A model generated the notes under the pieces. The model saw nothing but the letters and a program-made list of their open reading frames with translations. It was not told the origin of the DNA and ran no database searches. The translations under genes were made by a program, and so were the position numbers. Of a stretch of DNA of 64,000 nucleotides, positions 8,447-16,862 are shown piece after piece (position 1 is the first letter of the stretch; each line of letters starts with the position of its first letter). Origin of the DNA: Flavimaribacter sp024343425 (GTDB taxonomy: Bacteria > Pseudomonadota > Alphaproteobacteria > Rhizobiales > Rhizobiaceae); assembly GCA_965227645.1 (NCBI GenBank), contig OZ245773.1, forward strand, positions 3,968,001 to 4,032,000, in the 5' to 3' direction.

Positions 8447-9793
8447 TCAGGTTCCCGCCAGCGTCATTCCCTCGATAACAAGGGTGGGCGAAGCCGTCGG
8501 GAAGCTTCTGTCGATGTCGTTGGCGGCCGTCATGCGCTTGAACATGCCCTTGAGATTCGAGGCCACAGTGACCTCGGAAACCGGGTGGGTCAACTGCCCG
8601 TTTTCAATCCAGAATCCGGATGCGCCCCGGCTGTATTCACCGGTGATCATGTTGACGCCCTGCCCGATCACTTCGGTGACGTAGAAACCGTTGTCGATTT
8701 CGCCGATGAGTTCCTCCGGCGAACGGCTGCCCGGCTCCAGGGCGAGATTGGTCGAGGACGGGCTGACATTGACGCCGTTGCGCGCGCCGCGTCCATTCGT
8801 CTTCAGGCCGAGTTCCCGCGCGGTTCCGGTGGACAGGAACCAGTGTTGCAGAACGCCGTCCCTGATCATTTCCAACCGTTCGCCACGCACGCCCTCGCCG
8901 TCGAACGGACGGGACGCCGAACCGCGTACGATCAGGGGATCGTCGGTGATGGTGATCGTCGGCGCGAGCACCTGCTGGCCCATGCTGTCGCGAAAGAAGC
9001 TGGTTTTTCTGGCGACGGCCGCGCCATTGATGGCGCCGCCGATATGGCTTGCAATGCCGCGCGCGACGCGCGGATCACAAACGATCGGAATACCGGTTCC
9101 GGTCGCGGCCTTGCGGGGATTGAGACGACGCACTGTCCGCTCGCCCGCAGAGCGACCGATCTTTTCCGGGCTTTCCAGGGCGTCGTAATAGACGCCGCTG
9201 TCGAAGTCGTAGTCGCGCTCCATGCCGGTGCCCTCGCCGGCGATCACGCTGACCGATCGTCCGAAGCTGCTTCGCCGGTAGGCGCCGGAAAAGCCGTGCG
9301 ACGTCACCAGCACCACGCCGACCATTCCGGTGGAAGCGCCGGCGCCGGAAGAATTGCTGACGCCCGGCACCTCCAGCGCCGCATTTTCCATGGCGAGCGC
9401 CGCATCGGTCAGTTCAGTGGCGGTGACCTCGGTCGCGTCGAACAGGTCCAGATCGATGATATCCCGCGCCAGATTTTCCGGATCGGCGAGCGTCGCATAC
9501 GGATCTTCCGGCGAAACCTTCGCCATGGCGACGGCCCGCTCGGCAAGCGCCGTCATGTCCGCCCTGGCGTTCGCCGAGACGCTCGCCAACCGGTTTCCAA
9601 CGAAGACTCGCAGCGAAAAGCTGTCGGCTTCCGAGGCGTCGGTGCTTTCCACCTTGCCCATGCGCACGCTCACGGAGACCGATTGTCCGCTGGCGACGAC
9701 GGCGTCGGCCCGATCGGCGCCGGCGCGCTTTGCCTGCTCCACGAGCAATTCCGCCTTGCCCAACAATTCACTGGTCTTGTCCTGCTGCAACAT
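8447..9793 (-). CDS. pmbA: Metalloprotease-associated protein PmbA/TldE
   Basis: PmbA (TldE), 448 aa, is the partner of TldD in a cytoplasmic protease that trims peptides such as microcin precursors and antitoxins. It shows the U62/TldD fold features VSVRMGKVES and FSLRVFVGNRLAS near the N-terminus, and a C-terminal GEYSRGASGFWIENGQ block. It has no HExxH motif, which is expected for PmbA and separates it from the catalytic TldD. AAGG eight bases before the ATG at 9793 supports that start; the TTG one codon upstream is unlikely. No tldD is present in the window. Confidence 0.92.
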   Translation of the reverse strand: MLQQDKTSELLGKAELLVEQAKRAGADRADAVVASGQSVSVSVRMGKVESTDASEADSFSLRVFVGNRLASVSANARADMTALAERAVAMAKVSPEDPYATLADPENLARDIIDLDLFDATEVTATELTDAALAMENAALEVPGVSNSSGAGASTGMVGVVLVTSHGFSGAYRRSSFGRSVSVIAGEGTGMERDYDFDSGVYYDALESPEKIGRSAGERTVRRLNPRKAATGTGIPIVCDPRVARGIASHIGGAINGAAVARKTSFFRDSMGQQVLAPTITITDDPLIVRGSASRPFDGEGVRGERLEMIRDGVLQHWFLSTGTARELGLKTNGRGARNGVNVSPSSTNLALEPGSRSPEELIGEIDNGFYVTEVIGQGVNMITGEYSRGASGFWIENGQLTHPVSEVTVASNLKGMFKRMTAANDIDRSFPTASPTLVIEGMTLAGT

Positions 9794-10002
9794 CAATCAA
9801 GCCTTTCCGTTGCGCATCATTTATGGTCAAGGCGGTTCGGCATCAAGCTTAAACCGCCCGTGATCGCAGCAGGACTGCCCGACACGCCAGCAATACCCGG
9901 CAGCCATGGGAAAAAATTCATCAACATTACTATATTGCCTTTAACCGGGGCTTTCCAAAGCTGTGGTAAACCGGACGCATCCAAAGCGAGGGACTGACAT
10001 TC

Positions 10003-11823
10003 ATGCCGGAACACGACATGCATTATTTCCGCGAGGCGCTGATACTCCTCGCCGGCGCCGTGATCGCAGCGCCGCTGGCCAAACGCCTCGGCCTTGGAAC
10101 CGTGCTTGGCTATCTGTTCGTCGGAATTCTGCTTGGCCCCATGTTGCGGATCGTGCTTGGCGGCGGCGAAATCCTGAATTTCGCGGAACTCGGCGTCGTG
10201 CTTCTGCTGTTCATCATCGGGCTTGAACTCAAGCCTTCCCGGCTTCTGTCCATGAGCCGCGAGATCTTTGGACTGGGACTGGCGCAAGTGGTCGTCACCG
10301 GACTTGTGCTGATAGGACCGATCCTGGTTTTGAAGCTGACTTCGTTCAACGCGGCGATCATCATCGCCTTCGGACTGGCGTTATCCTCGACCGCATTCGC
10401 CCTGCAGATTCTCGAGGAACGCGGCGAACGCAACACGGCCGCGGGACAGCGGGCGTTCTCCATCCTGCTTTTCCAGGACCTCGCCATCGTTCCTCTACTC
10501 GCGATCATTCCCTTGCTGACGCCGTTCAGCGCCGGGGGGAACACCAACCCCCTGCTGGATTTCGGCATCGCGATCGCCGCCATCGTCGCGCTCTTTATCG
10601 CAGGCCGCTACATCCTCAACCCGATTTTTCAGCTGATCGCCACGTCGGGCGCCCGCGAGGCGATGATCGCGGCGGCGCTCCTCGTTGTGCTCGGATCGGC
10701 GAACCTCATGCAGTTCGCCGGCCTCTCGATGGCCATGGGCGCGTTCCTTGCCGGCGTTCTCCTAGCCGAATCGTCCTACCGACACGAGCTGGAAGCCGAC
10801 ATCGAACCGTTTCGCGGCATCCTGCTTGCGCTGTTCTTCATGGCCGTCGGCCTCTCGCTCAATCTGGACGTCGTGGTCAAGAACTGGCTGATGATCGTCA
10901 TTGCCGTGCCCGTCATCATGATCCTCAAGAGCCTGCTGATCTACGCCTTGTGCCGGCTGTTCGGATCGAACCACAACGCCGCAATCCGGATCGCCGGCCT
11001 GCTGCCGCAAAGCGGCGAGTTCGGGTTCGTCATCTTCACCGCGGCGGCGACCGCCGGCATCTTCTCCTCGGACACGGCGTCGCTGCTGATCGCCATCGTG
11101 ACCGTCACCATGGCGCTGACGCCCTTCACCACCATGCTGGCCGAACGGCTGCAAACGGCGAGCGAGCACGAGGAACTGGAGGAGAATTTCGAAAACGCCG
11201 GATCGGACGTGCTGATGATCGGCTTCTCGCGCTTCGGCCAGATCGTGTCGCAGACGCTGCTGGCCGGTGGAACGGACGTGACGATCATCGATCATTCAGC
11301 CGACCAGATCCGCAACGCCTCCAAATTCGGCTTCAATATCTATTTCGGCGACGGCGCCCGAAAGGATGTGCTCTTGGCGGCCGGCATCCAGCGGGCGAAA
11401 GTGGTGGCCGTGTGCACCTACGGACGGGCGACGACAGACCGGATCGTCAACCTGATCCAGGCGGAATTTCCCGAGACGCGACTGCTGGTCAGGGCCTATG
11501 ACCGCGCCCACACGCTGTCGCTGCGGGACCGCGGCGTGGACTACGAGATCCGCGAAACCCTGGAATCGAGCCTTGTCTTCAGCCGCAAGACCCTGGAGAT
11601 GCTCGGCATGGACGAAGAGATCGCCGACGAAATCGTCAGCGACACGCGCCGCAGGGACGAGGACAGGCTGAAGGTGCAGGCGATCGAGGGCTTCTACGCC
11701 GGCAACGACATGTTGCACACCCGTCCGGTTACGCCGGAACCGCTGATCAAGCCGAAGCGGGCCGCCGAACGCATCGACCTGAAGGAGTCAGAAGACGAAC
11801 CGGCCGAAACCGAGCGTCAGTAG
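10003..11823 (+). CDS. Kef-type monovalent cation:proton antiporter (CPA2) with RCK domain
   Basis: A 606-aa inner-membrane antiporter. About the first 390 residues are hydrophobic and form the Na/H-exchanger fold (for example LAGAVIAAPLAKRLGLGTVL and ALSSTAFALQILEERGE, a CPA2-type core helix region). From residue 400 a TrkA-N/RCK domain begins (VLMIGFSRFGQIVSQTLLAG), ending near ETLESSLVFSRKTL, and a charged tail follows. KefB/KefC proteins export K+ under glutathione-adduct control; the closest functional class here cannot be settled. AGGGAC precedes the ATG. It is monocistronic and its stop overlaps the convergent ligase gene by 7 bp. Confidence 0.88.
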   Translation: MPEHDMHYFREALILLAGAVIAAPLAKRLGLGTVLGYLFVGILLGPMLRIVLGGGEILNFAELGVVLLLFIIGLELKPSRLLSMSREIFGLGLAQVVVTGLVLIGPILVLKLTSFNAAIIIAFGLALSSTAFALQILEERGERNTAAGQRAFSILLFQDLAIVPLLAIIPLLTPFSAGGNTNPLLDFGIAIAAIVALFIAGRYILNPIFQLIATSGAREAMIAAALLVVLGSANLMQFAGLSMAMGAFLAGVLLAESSYRHELEADIEPFRGILLALFFMAVGLSLNLDVVVKNWLMIVIAVPVIMILKSLLIYALCRLFGSNHNAAIRIAGLLPQSGEFGFVIFTAAATAGIFSSDTASLLIAIVTVTMALTPFTTMLAERLQTASEHEELEENFENAGSDVLMIGFSRFGQIVSQTLLAGGTDVTIIDHSADQIRNASKFGFNIYFGDGARKDVLLAAGIQRAKVVAVCTYGRATTDRIVNLIQAEFPETRLLVRAYDRAHTLSLRDRGVDYEIRETLESSLVFSRKTLEMLGMDEEIADEIVSDTRRRDEDRLKVQAIEGFYAGNDMLHTRPVTPEPLIKPKRAAERIDLKESEDEPAETERQ

Positions 11824-13130
11824 ACTTCTTCGTAAGCCTTGCAGATTTCGGCTTCTGTCTTGCCTTCAAGCACCTTCATCTCGCCGAGCTTGTGCTGACG
11901 GTAGACGTCCGCGAATGCGCCCGGGAACCAGCCTGTGACGGTCTCGTCGGCCGAAAACCGGTCGAGCGCCTCTTCAAGCGATTGCGGCAGCCTGACGAAA
12001 CCGCGCGAGGCGAGGTCGCCGGCCGAGAGAAGCGACAGGTCTTCTTCCGTGGCCTTGGGGCATTCCAGGCCTTCCTCGACGCCCTGCACGCCCGCATGGA
12101 TGATCGCGGCGAGCGCCAGATAGGGACTAGCCGCGGCGTCCGCCGCCCGGAATTCGAAATTGAACTGTTCCGCCCGATCGATATCGCTGAGGTCGCTTGT
12201 CGGACAGATCCGCACGGACGCCTCGCGATCGCGAAAGCCCAGATTGTTAAAGGCGGCGCTCCAGCGGTGCGGCGTCAGCCGCGTGTAGGAGACGACGCTC
12301 GGAGCCGTCAGGGCGACGATCCGGTCGAGATATTTGAGAACGCCGGCAATGAATTGCCTGGCGACGACGCTGAGGCCGTAAGGGCCGTCTGCGTCCCAGG
12401 TTTTCCCGGCGCCTGAGGAATCCTGCAGGCTGAGATGGATGTGAACCCCGTTGCCGACCCCTGCGGGATCGCGAAGCGGCGTAAAACTTGCGCGGCGGCC
12501 GAGGCGCGCCGCCGTTTCCTGGACGAGTTCGCGGACGATTGCGGCCTGGTCCGCGATCCGCGTCTGCGTCGACGGCCCGATGGTCACCTCGTATTGATCA
12601 GCGCCGTATTCCTTCATGAAGGTGTCCGCCTTCAGACCGGCCTCCCCAAAGATCGAGAACAGGGTTTCGGCGAAGACCCTTTCCACTCGAAAGCCGGCGG
12701 TCGTATAGGCGCTGCCGGACGGACAGCCGCCATCGACGAACTGGAATTCATGCTCGAACGCGCCCTTGAGGTGCAGTCCCGTCACCTTTTCGAGACGCGC
12801 GAGCGCCTGTTTCAGGATCGACCGCGTGCAGCATTCCCAGGGCTCTCCCGACGTCGTCAGGATATCGCCGATAACGAATTGCTCTGCAGGACCGTCGTCG
12901 CCGAAATCCGCCCTCACCAGCGCCGACGGATCGGGAATGAGAACGAGATCGCCCAAGGCGCCGTAGGGGCTGTCGGCAATAACGTCGAAACAGGTGATCT
13001 GAACATTGGTCGGCGTCCACCCGACGCCCCGCTTCAGTCGCTTTTCGAATTCATGCGCGGCGAAGGCCTTTCCGCGCATCTTGCCGGCAAAGTCGCTCGT
13101 CGCGGCGATGATCATCGGTTCATGTCTCAT
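11817..13130 (-). CDS. Glutamine synthetase family ligase of a catabolic locus
   Basis: A 437-aa class-I GS-fold ligase, shorter than GlnA (about 470 aa). Seen motifs: GAFEHEFQF with the metal-binding Glu pair at residues 126 and 128, GNGVHIHLSLQD (ATP/metal helix), SYTRLTPHRWSAAF (ammonia/phosphate-binding region) and NFEFRAADAAASPYLALAA. Proteins of this type often gamma-glutamylate amines (PuuA-like) instead of making glutamine. It forms a two-gene unit with the RpiR regulator, overlapping by one base (TAATG), and diverges from hydrolase and Liv-transporter genes. The likely job is ligation of glutamate to an amine released from the imported compound; the substrate is inferred, not shown. 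Confidence 0.85.
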   Translation of the reverse strand: MRHEPMIIAATSDFAGKMRGKAFAAHEFEKRLKRGVGWTPTNVQITCFDVIADSPYGALGDLVLIPDPSALVRADFGDDGPAEQFVIGDILTTSGEPWECCTRSILKQALARLEKVTGLHLKGAFEHEFQFVDGGCPSGSAYTTAGFRVERVFAETLFSIFGEAGLKADTFMKEYGADQYEVTIGPSTQTRIADQAAIVRELVQETAARLGRRASFTPLRDPAGVGNGVHIHLSLQDSSGAGKTWDADGPYGLSVVARQFIAGVLKYLDRIVALTAPSVVSYTRLTPHRWSAAFNNLGFRDREASVRICPTSDLSDIDRAEQFNFEFRAADAAASPYLALAAIIHAGVQGVEEGLECPKATEEDLSLLSAGDLASRGFVRLPQSLEEALDRFSADETVTGWFPGAFADVYRQHKLGEMKVLEGKTEAEICKAYEEVY

Positions 13131-13975
13131 TATTCGTCCATTTCCTGATCAAGTCTGAAGCCATCCCACTGGCCAATCCTGTTTCTGGTCGCCTCCCAGT
13201 CCTGCTCGGATACATTGGAGATTATCGCCTCGACAAGCGCAACAGCGCCGCAACTGGAATCCCACGCTGTTCCGCTCTCAATCGGCAATGCAAGCACTTC
13301 CGTCGCATGGCGGGCGATCGGAGAGAGCCACTTGTCGGTGATCACGATCACCTGCGAACCGCGATCGCGGGCGGCCATGCCCGCCAATTTTTCAAGTCGC
13401 GGATCGTAACGCCGGAAATCCATCATGATGAGGATGTCCTGCGAACGCATGCGCAGCAGGTATTCCGGCCAAACCTCCGGATCGGGCGGCAGATGATAGA
13501 CGTCGCGGCGTATCTGGCGCAGATGTCGTCCGAGATACTCCATGACGGTGTCGCTGATGCGTCCGCCGATCAGGTAGACGGCGCGCTTCTTGTCAGCCGT
13601 CAACGCGCAAACGCGGTTGAACTGCGCTTCCGTCACCGCCTTGGAGACCTGCTGCAGGAGAACGGACGTGTTGTTCAGATAACCTTCGAGAAATCCGCTT
13701 CCGATCGGCTTGGTGCGGCGGCGCAGTTCGACCGGCGACTGCTGCCCCTCCTTGAGCTCGCCGATGAGACGGCGCTGGAAATCCTGGTAACCGTTGCAGC
13801 CGAGCTTCTGGATGAAACGGGTAATGGTCGGCGCTGAAATGTGGGTTTTCTCGGCGAGCGTCTGTATGGGTTCGAGCCCGGCGAACGGATAGTCCGCAAG
13901 AAGCGCGGACGCCAGTTTGCGCTCCGTCGCCGTCAGGCTGTCGGACATTTCCCCGATTTGCTGTCGCAGATCCAT
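13130..13975 (-). CDS. MurR/RpiR family transcriptional regulator
   Basis: A 281-aa regulator. The N-terminal HTH_6 domain contains LAEKTHISAPTITRFIQKLG (about residues 44-63), and the C-terminal half is a SIS domain (VYLIGGRISDTVMEYLGRHL and VIVITDKWLSPIARHATEVL), which in this family binds a sugar phosphate or another small effector. It is encoded with the GS-like ligase and diverges from the hydrolase/ABC operon across about 125 bp containing repeated operator-like sequences, so it very likely controls both arms. The frame extends upstream to a GTG at 14011 (12 more codons); ATG at 13975 gives the usual family N-terminus but its ribosome binding site is not strong. Confidence 0.9.
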   Translation of the reverse strand: MDLRQQIGEMSDSLTATERKLASALLADYPFAGLEPIQTLAEKTHISAPTITRFIQKLGCNGYQDFQRRLIGELKEGQQSPVELRRRTKPIGSGFLEGYLNNTSVLLQQVSKAVTEAQFNRVCALTADKKRAVYLIGGRISDTVMEYLGRHLRQIRRDVYHLPPDPEVWPEYLLRMRSQDILIMMDFRRYDPRLEKLAGMAARDRGSQVIVITDKWLSPIARHATEVLALPIESGTAWDSSCGAVALVEAIISNVSEQDWEATRNRIGQWDGFRLDQEMDE

Positions 13976-14014
13976 TGCAATGTAATCCCTTGCAGAGCGC
14001 CAAACTCTCACTTT

Positions 14015-14045
14015 GAAAATATTTCGTCAATATCGAATATTTCGT
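14015..14045. promoter_or_regulatory. Repeated operator between rpiR-like gene and hydrolase/ABC operon
   Basis: The ten-base sequence AATATTTCGT occurs twice in direct repeat, at 14018-14027 and 14036-14045, 18 bp apart. Each copy is the right half of a short dyad (GAAAATATTTC at 14015 and CGAATATTTCG at 14034). The second copy touches the -35 box of the forward promoter. The position between divergent units and the GAA...TTC symmetry suggest binding by the RpiR-type regulator. Binding is inferred. Confidence 0.6.
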
Positions 14046-14073
14046 TGACATTGATAGAATGTTTTCATCTACT
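14045..14073 (+). promoter_or_regulatory. Sigma-70-like promoter of the hydrolase/ABC operon
   Basis: TTGACA at 14045-14050, a 17-bp spacer and TCTACT at 14068-14073. The -35 box is perfect and the -10 box matches at three positions. It directs transcription into the gene at 14101 and overlaps the second operator repeat, an arrangement suited to repression. Confidence 0.5.
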
Positions 14074-14100
14074 GCCTCTCAACCAGAGGGCACTGAACAT

Positions 14101-14883
14101 ATGACGTCCTATGCCATGAGGCATGATTCTTCCCTGTTGCGGAATGACGATCCACAACCTTTCGAGGTCGTGAACGGCGACAGCCCATCCCCGGTCGTGC
14201 TGGTGTGCGAGCACGCGGGGCGCGCCATTCCCTCCGACCTCAGGCATCTTGGACTGGCGCCGCAGATCATGGACATGCATATCGCCTATGACATCGGCGC
14301 CGGCGCCGTTGCCAGGCTCGTCGCCGACGCACTCGATGCGCCCCTGGTGCTTCAGCCCTACAGCCGGCTGGTGATCGACTGCAATCGCCCGGTGGAGGCG
14401 GCCGATGCGATACCGGAAACCAGCGACGGCGTGGTCGTGCCGGGAAACAGGAACCTCTCGCAAGACCACCGCAAACGCCGCGTGGAGGCGATTTTCGAAC
14501 CCTTTCACCGGACAATCTCCGATCTGATCGAGAAGTCGCACCGCACGACCCTTGTCGCCATTCACAGTTTCACAAGGCATTTCAGCGGACTGCAGCGCCT
14601 GTGGGACGTCGGCTTCGCGTTTCGCGCCGATCGACCAACCGCAGAGTTTCTCGCCGAAAAGTTGCGCCGTCGAGACCCGTCGCTCCTGATCGGCATGAAC
14701 GAGCCCTATGCGATCGACGCTTCCGACTGGTCGATCCCGGCGCATGCAGAGGGGCGGAAACTCGCGCACAGCCTGATCGAAATCCGCAACGATCACTTGC
14801 GCGACGTCGCCGGTCATCGCCGATGGGCGGACCTGCTCAGCGGCGCCATCGAGGAACTGGCTTCAAGAAAGGCGACGTCATGA
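14101..14883 (+). CDS. N-formylglutamate amidohydrolase family protein
   Basis: A 260-aa member of the FGase family (HutG-type, Zn hydrolase with phosphorylase/hydrolase fold). Visible motifs are VLVCEHAGRAIPSDL, DMHIAYDIGAGAVARLVADA, YSRLVIDCNRP and VAIHSFTRHF, which carry the Glu/His/Asp and Arg residues conserved in the family. HutG itself ends histidine degradation, but no hut genes are present here, so the enzyme probably hydrolyses a different N-acyl or amide compound taken up by the linked ABC transporter. Start ATG 14101 follows AGAGGG. Its stop overlaps the next gene by ATGA. Confidence 0.85.
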   Translation: MTSYAMRHDSSLLRNDDPQPFEVVNGDSPSPVVLVCEHAGRAIPSDLRHLGLAPQIMDMHIAYDIGAGAVARLVADALDAPLVLQPYSRLVIDCNRPVEAADAIPETSDGVVVPGNRNLSQDHRKRRVEAIFEPFHRTISDLIEKSHRTTLVAIHSFTRHFSGLQRLWDVGFAFRADRPTAEFLAEKLRRRDPSLLIGMNEPYAIDASDWSIPAHAEGRKLAHSLIEIRNDHLRDVAGHRRWADLLSGAIEELASRKATS

Positions 14884-15527
14884 CGTTGACCCGCGACCTG
14901 CCTCTCACGCCCGAGCAATCCGCGCTGCTGTTCATAGATGTTCAGAATTTCTGCGCGCGACGCGACGGCGGCGAATTCAAGCATCTCGAGGACACCGAGT
15001 TCGACGCAAAATACGGCTGGTTCTACGATCAGTTCAGGACACGCGTATTGCCGAACATGCAGCGCCTTCAGAAAGGATGCCGCGACGCCGGGATCGAAGT
15101 GCTCTACACCACGATCGAGAGCCTGACGAAAGACGGACGCGATCGCAGTCTCGATTACAAGATCACCGGTTTTCATGTTCCCAAAGGATCATGGGACGGC
15201 AAGGTCATCGACGAACTGGCTCCGGCCGACGACGAGATCATTCTCCCGAAATCATCGTCCTCCGTCTTCGTCTCGACGCATATCGACTATCTCCTGCGCA
15301 ATCTCGGCGTCCGGCAACTCGTCATCAGCGGGCTTGTGACGGACCAGTGCGTGGAAAGCGCCGTGCGAGACGCATGCGACCTCGGTTATCTCGTTACCCT
15401 GGTCAGCGATGCATGCGCCACATACAGCCAGGATCGGCACGAAAATTCGCTCAGGACGATCAAGGGATACTGCCGGCAGGTGACCACCGATCAACTTATC
15501 AAAGAACTTGGACAGGAGACAGCATGA
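14880..15527 (+). CDS. Isochorismatase-family cysteine hydrolase
   Basis: A 215-aa cysteine hydrolase. The catalytic triad of the family is complete: Asp20 in LLFIDVQNF, Lys124 in ILPKSSSSVF and Cys157 in ISGLVTDQCVESAVRDA; a cis-peptide-type GLVT precedes the Cys. Members with this triad include N-carbamoylsarcosine amidase, ureidoacrylate amidohydrolase (RutB) and biuret hydrolase, all cleaving C-N bonds of amides; DRSLDYKITGFHVPKGS is RutB-like in style. It overlaps its neighbours at both ends by 4 bp (ATGA), so all three hydrolases are translated together. Confidence 0.88.
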   Translation: MTLTRDLPLTPEQSALLFIDVQNFCARRDGGEFKHLEDTEFDAKYGWFYDQFRTRVLPNMQRLQKGCRDAGIEVLYTTIESLTKDGRDRSLDYKITGFHVPKGSWDGKVIDELAPADDEIILPKSSSSVFVSTHIDYLLRNLGVRQLVISGLVTDQCVESAVRDACDLGYLVTLVSDACATYSQDRHENSLRTIKGYCRQVTTDQLIKELGQETA

Positions 15528-16834
15528 GCAACGCTATCGAAGCCGTCTGGAAAGCAATCGACGACGATCCGGATTTCGTTCTCGAACTGACGCAGAAAAT
15601 GGTGCGCGTCCCCTCGGTCAATCCGAAGTTCCAGGTCGATCCGGAGCTCAACCGCGAACCGGAAGTGCAGGACATCATCCAGAAGCAACTCGAAACCGAT
15701 GGATTTACGACGGAGCGCTGGGACGTGTTCCCCGACCGGCCCAACGTCATCGGCGAATGGGAAGGCTCCGATGAAAAGAGCCTGATCCTGTGCGGACATA
15801 TCGATGTGGTTCCGGTCGGAGACGATTCCCACTGGACGAAGGAGCCCTTCGGCGGCGAGATCGCCGACGGCAGGATCTGGGGGCGCGGCGCCATCGACAT
15901 GAAGAGCGGCGTCGCAGCCTGCATGGCTGCGGCTCGCGCCATCCGCAAGGCCGGCGTCGAACTGGACGGCCGGCTGGCGATCCACAGCGTTGTAGACGAG
16001 GAGGCCGGCGGTTTCGGAGCCATCGATATCGTCCGCAACAAGAGACTTGCCAGACGGGCGATCATCGCAGAACCCACCTGGGGCAATGTGGTGCCGGCAG
16101 AGGGCGGATTGACCTGGGCGCGCGTCACCATTTTCGGAAAGCAGGCGCACGCCGGATGGCGATTCAACTCGATCTGGCCGCAGGCGCATACCGCGGATCG
16201 GGTCGAGCCTGGCGTCAACGCCATCGAGCTGGCGAACCGGTTCCTCAACGCCCTGCGGGACTTTGAGGCGAGCCGGTGTCGCGATCACTGGCATCCGCTG
16301 GTTCCCGCGGGTCTTGCGACGATCAATCCCGGCGTTATCCGCGGCGGCGCGGGGATGGGCGAAGACGGCAATCCGATCATCATGTCCAACGCCGCGATCA
16401 TCTCCGACGTCGTGACGATCGATCTCGACTACAAGTTCATGCCCGACGAGAATTTCGAGGACGTGAAGGCCGAATTCGAGGCGTTCCTGCAGAATTTCGC
16501 AGCCATGGACCCGTGGATGCGCGAGCACCCGCCGAAAGTACTCTGGGACCTGTTTGATCTGAATTTCCCGCCCATGAACACGCCGGTCGACCATCCGCTC
16601 GTCACATCCATCTGCGAGAGGGCCGGCCAGGTCCAGAAGACGGCGCCGGTCGTCAAGGGATTCGAGGCCGTGACCGACGCCGCCCACTATGCGGGCGCCG
16701 GGGTGGACGCCGTGATCTATGGCGCCACCGGAGACGGCTTCCACGCCTATGACGAATGCGTCGATATCGAAAGCCTCATCGACGCGACCAAGGTCATCGC
16801 CGCGGCGGTGATCGACAATTGCGGCACCAGATAA
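15524..16834 (+). CDS. M20 family metallohydrolase (ArgE/DapE-related deacylase)
   Basis: A 436-aa di-zinc amidohydrolase. Metal and catalytic residues are visible in LCGHIDVVPVGD (His, Asp), GRGAIDMKSGVAA (bridging Asp), VVDEEAGGFGA (catalytic and metal Glu) and GDGFHAYDECVD (C-terminal His). The central lid/dimerisation domain includes GKQAHAGWRF. ArgE/DapE relatives remove N-acyl groups from amino acids or cleave dipeptide-like amides. Being third in a hydrolase series, it may act on the product of one of the two upstream enzymes. The ATG at 15524 overlaps the previous stop. Confidence 0.9.
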   Translation: MSNAIEAVWKAIDDDPDFVLELTQKMVRVPSVNPKFQVDPELNREPEVQDIIQKQLETDGFTTERWDVFPDRPNVIGEWEGSDEKSLILCGHIDVVPVGDDSHWTKEPFGGEIADGRIWGRGAIDMKSGVAACMAAARAIRKAGVELDGRLAIHSVVDEEAGGFGAIDIVRNKRLARRAIIAEPTWGNVVPAEGGLTWARVTIFGKQAHAGWRFNSIWPQAHTADRVEPGVNAIELANRFLNALRDFEASRCRDHWHPLVPAGLATINPGVIRGGAGMGEDGNPIIMSNAAIISDVVTIDLDYKFMPDENFEDVKAEFEAFLQNFAAMDPWMREHPPKVLWDLFDLNFPPMNTPVDHPLVTSICERAGQVQKTAPVVKGFEAVTDAAHYAGAGVDAVIYGATGDGFHAYDECVDIESLIDATKVIAAAVIDNCGTR

Positions 16835-16862
16835 TGCAAACCCGATCAACAAGGAGAAAGCT

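Noticed and set aside
9817..10287. Minus-strand frame across the antiporter start
   Set aside because: Low-complexity, Gln/Lys-rich product over the promoter and start of the antiporter gene; no ribosome binding site or family features.
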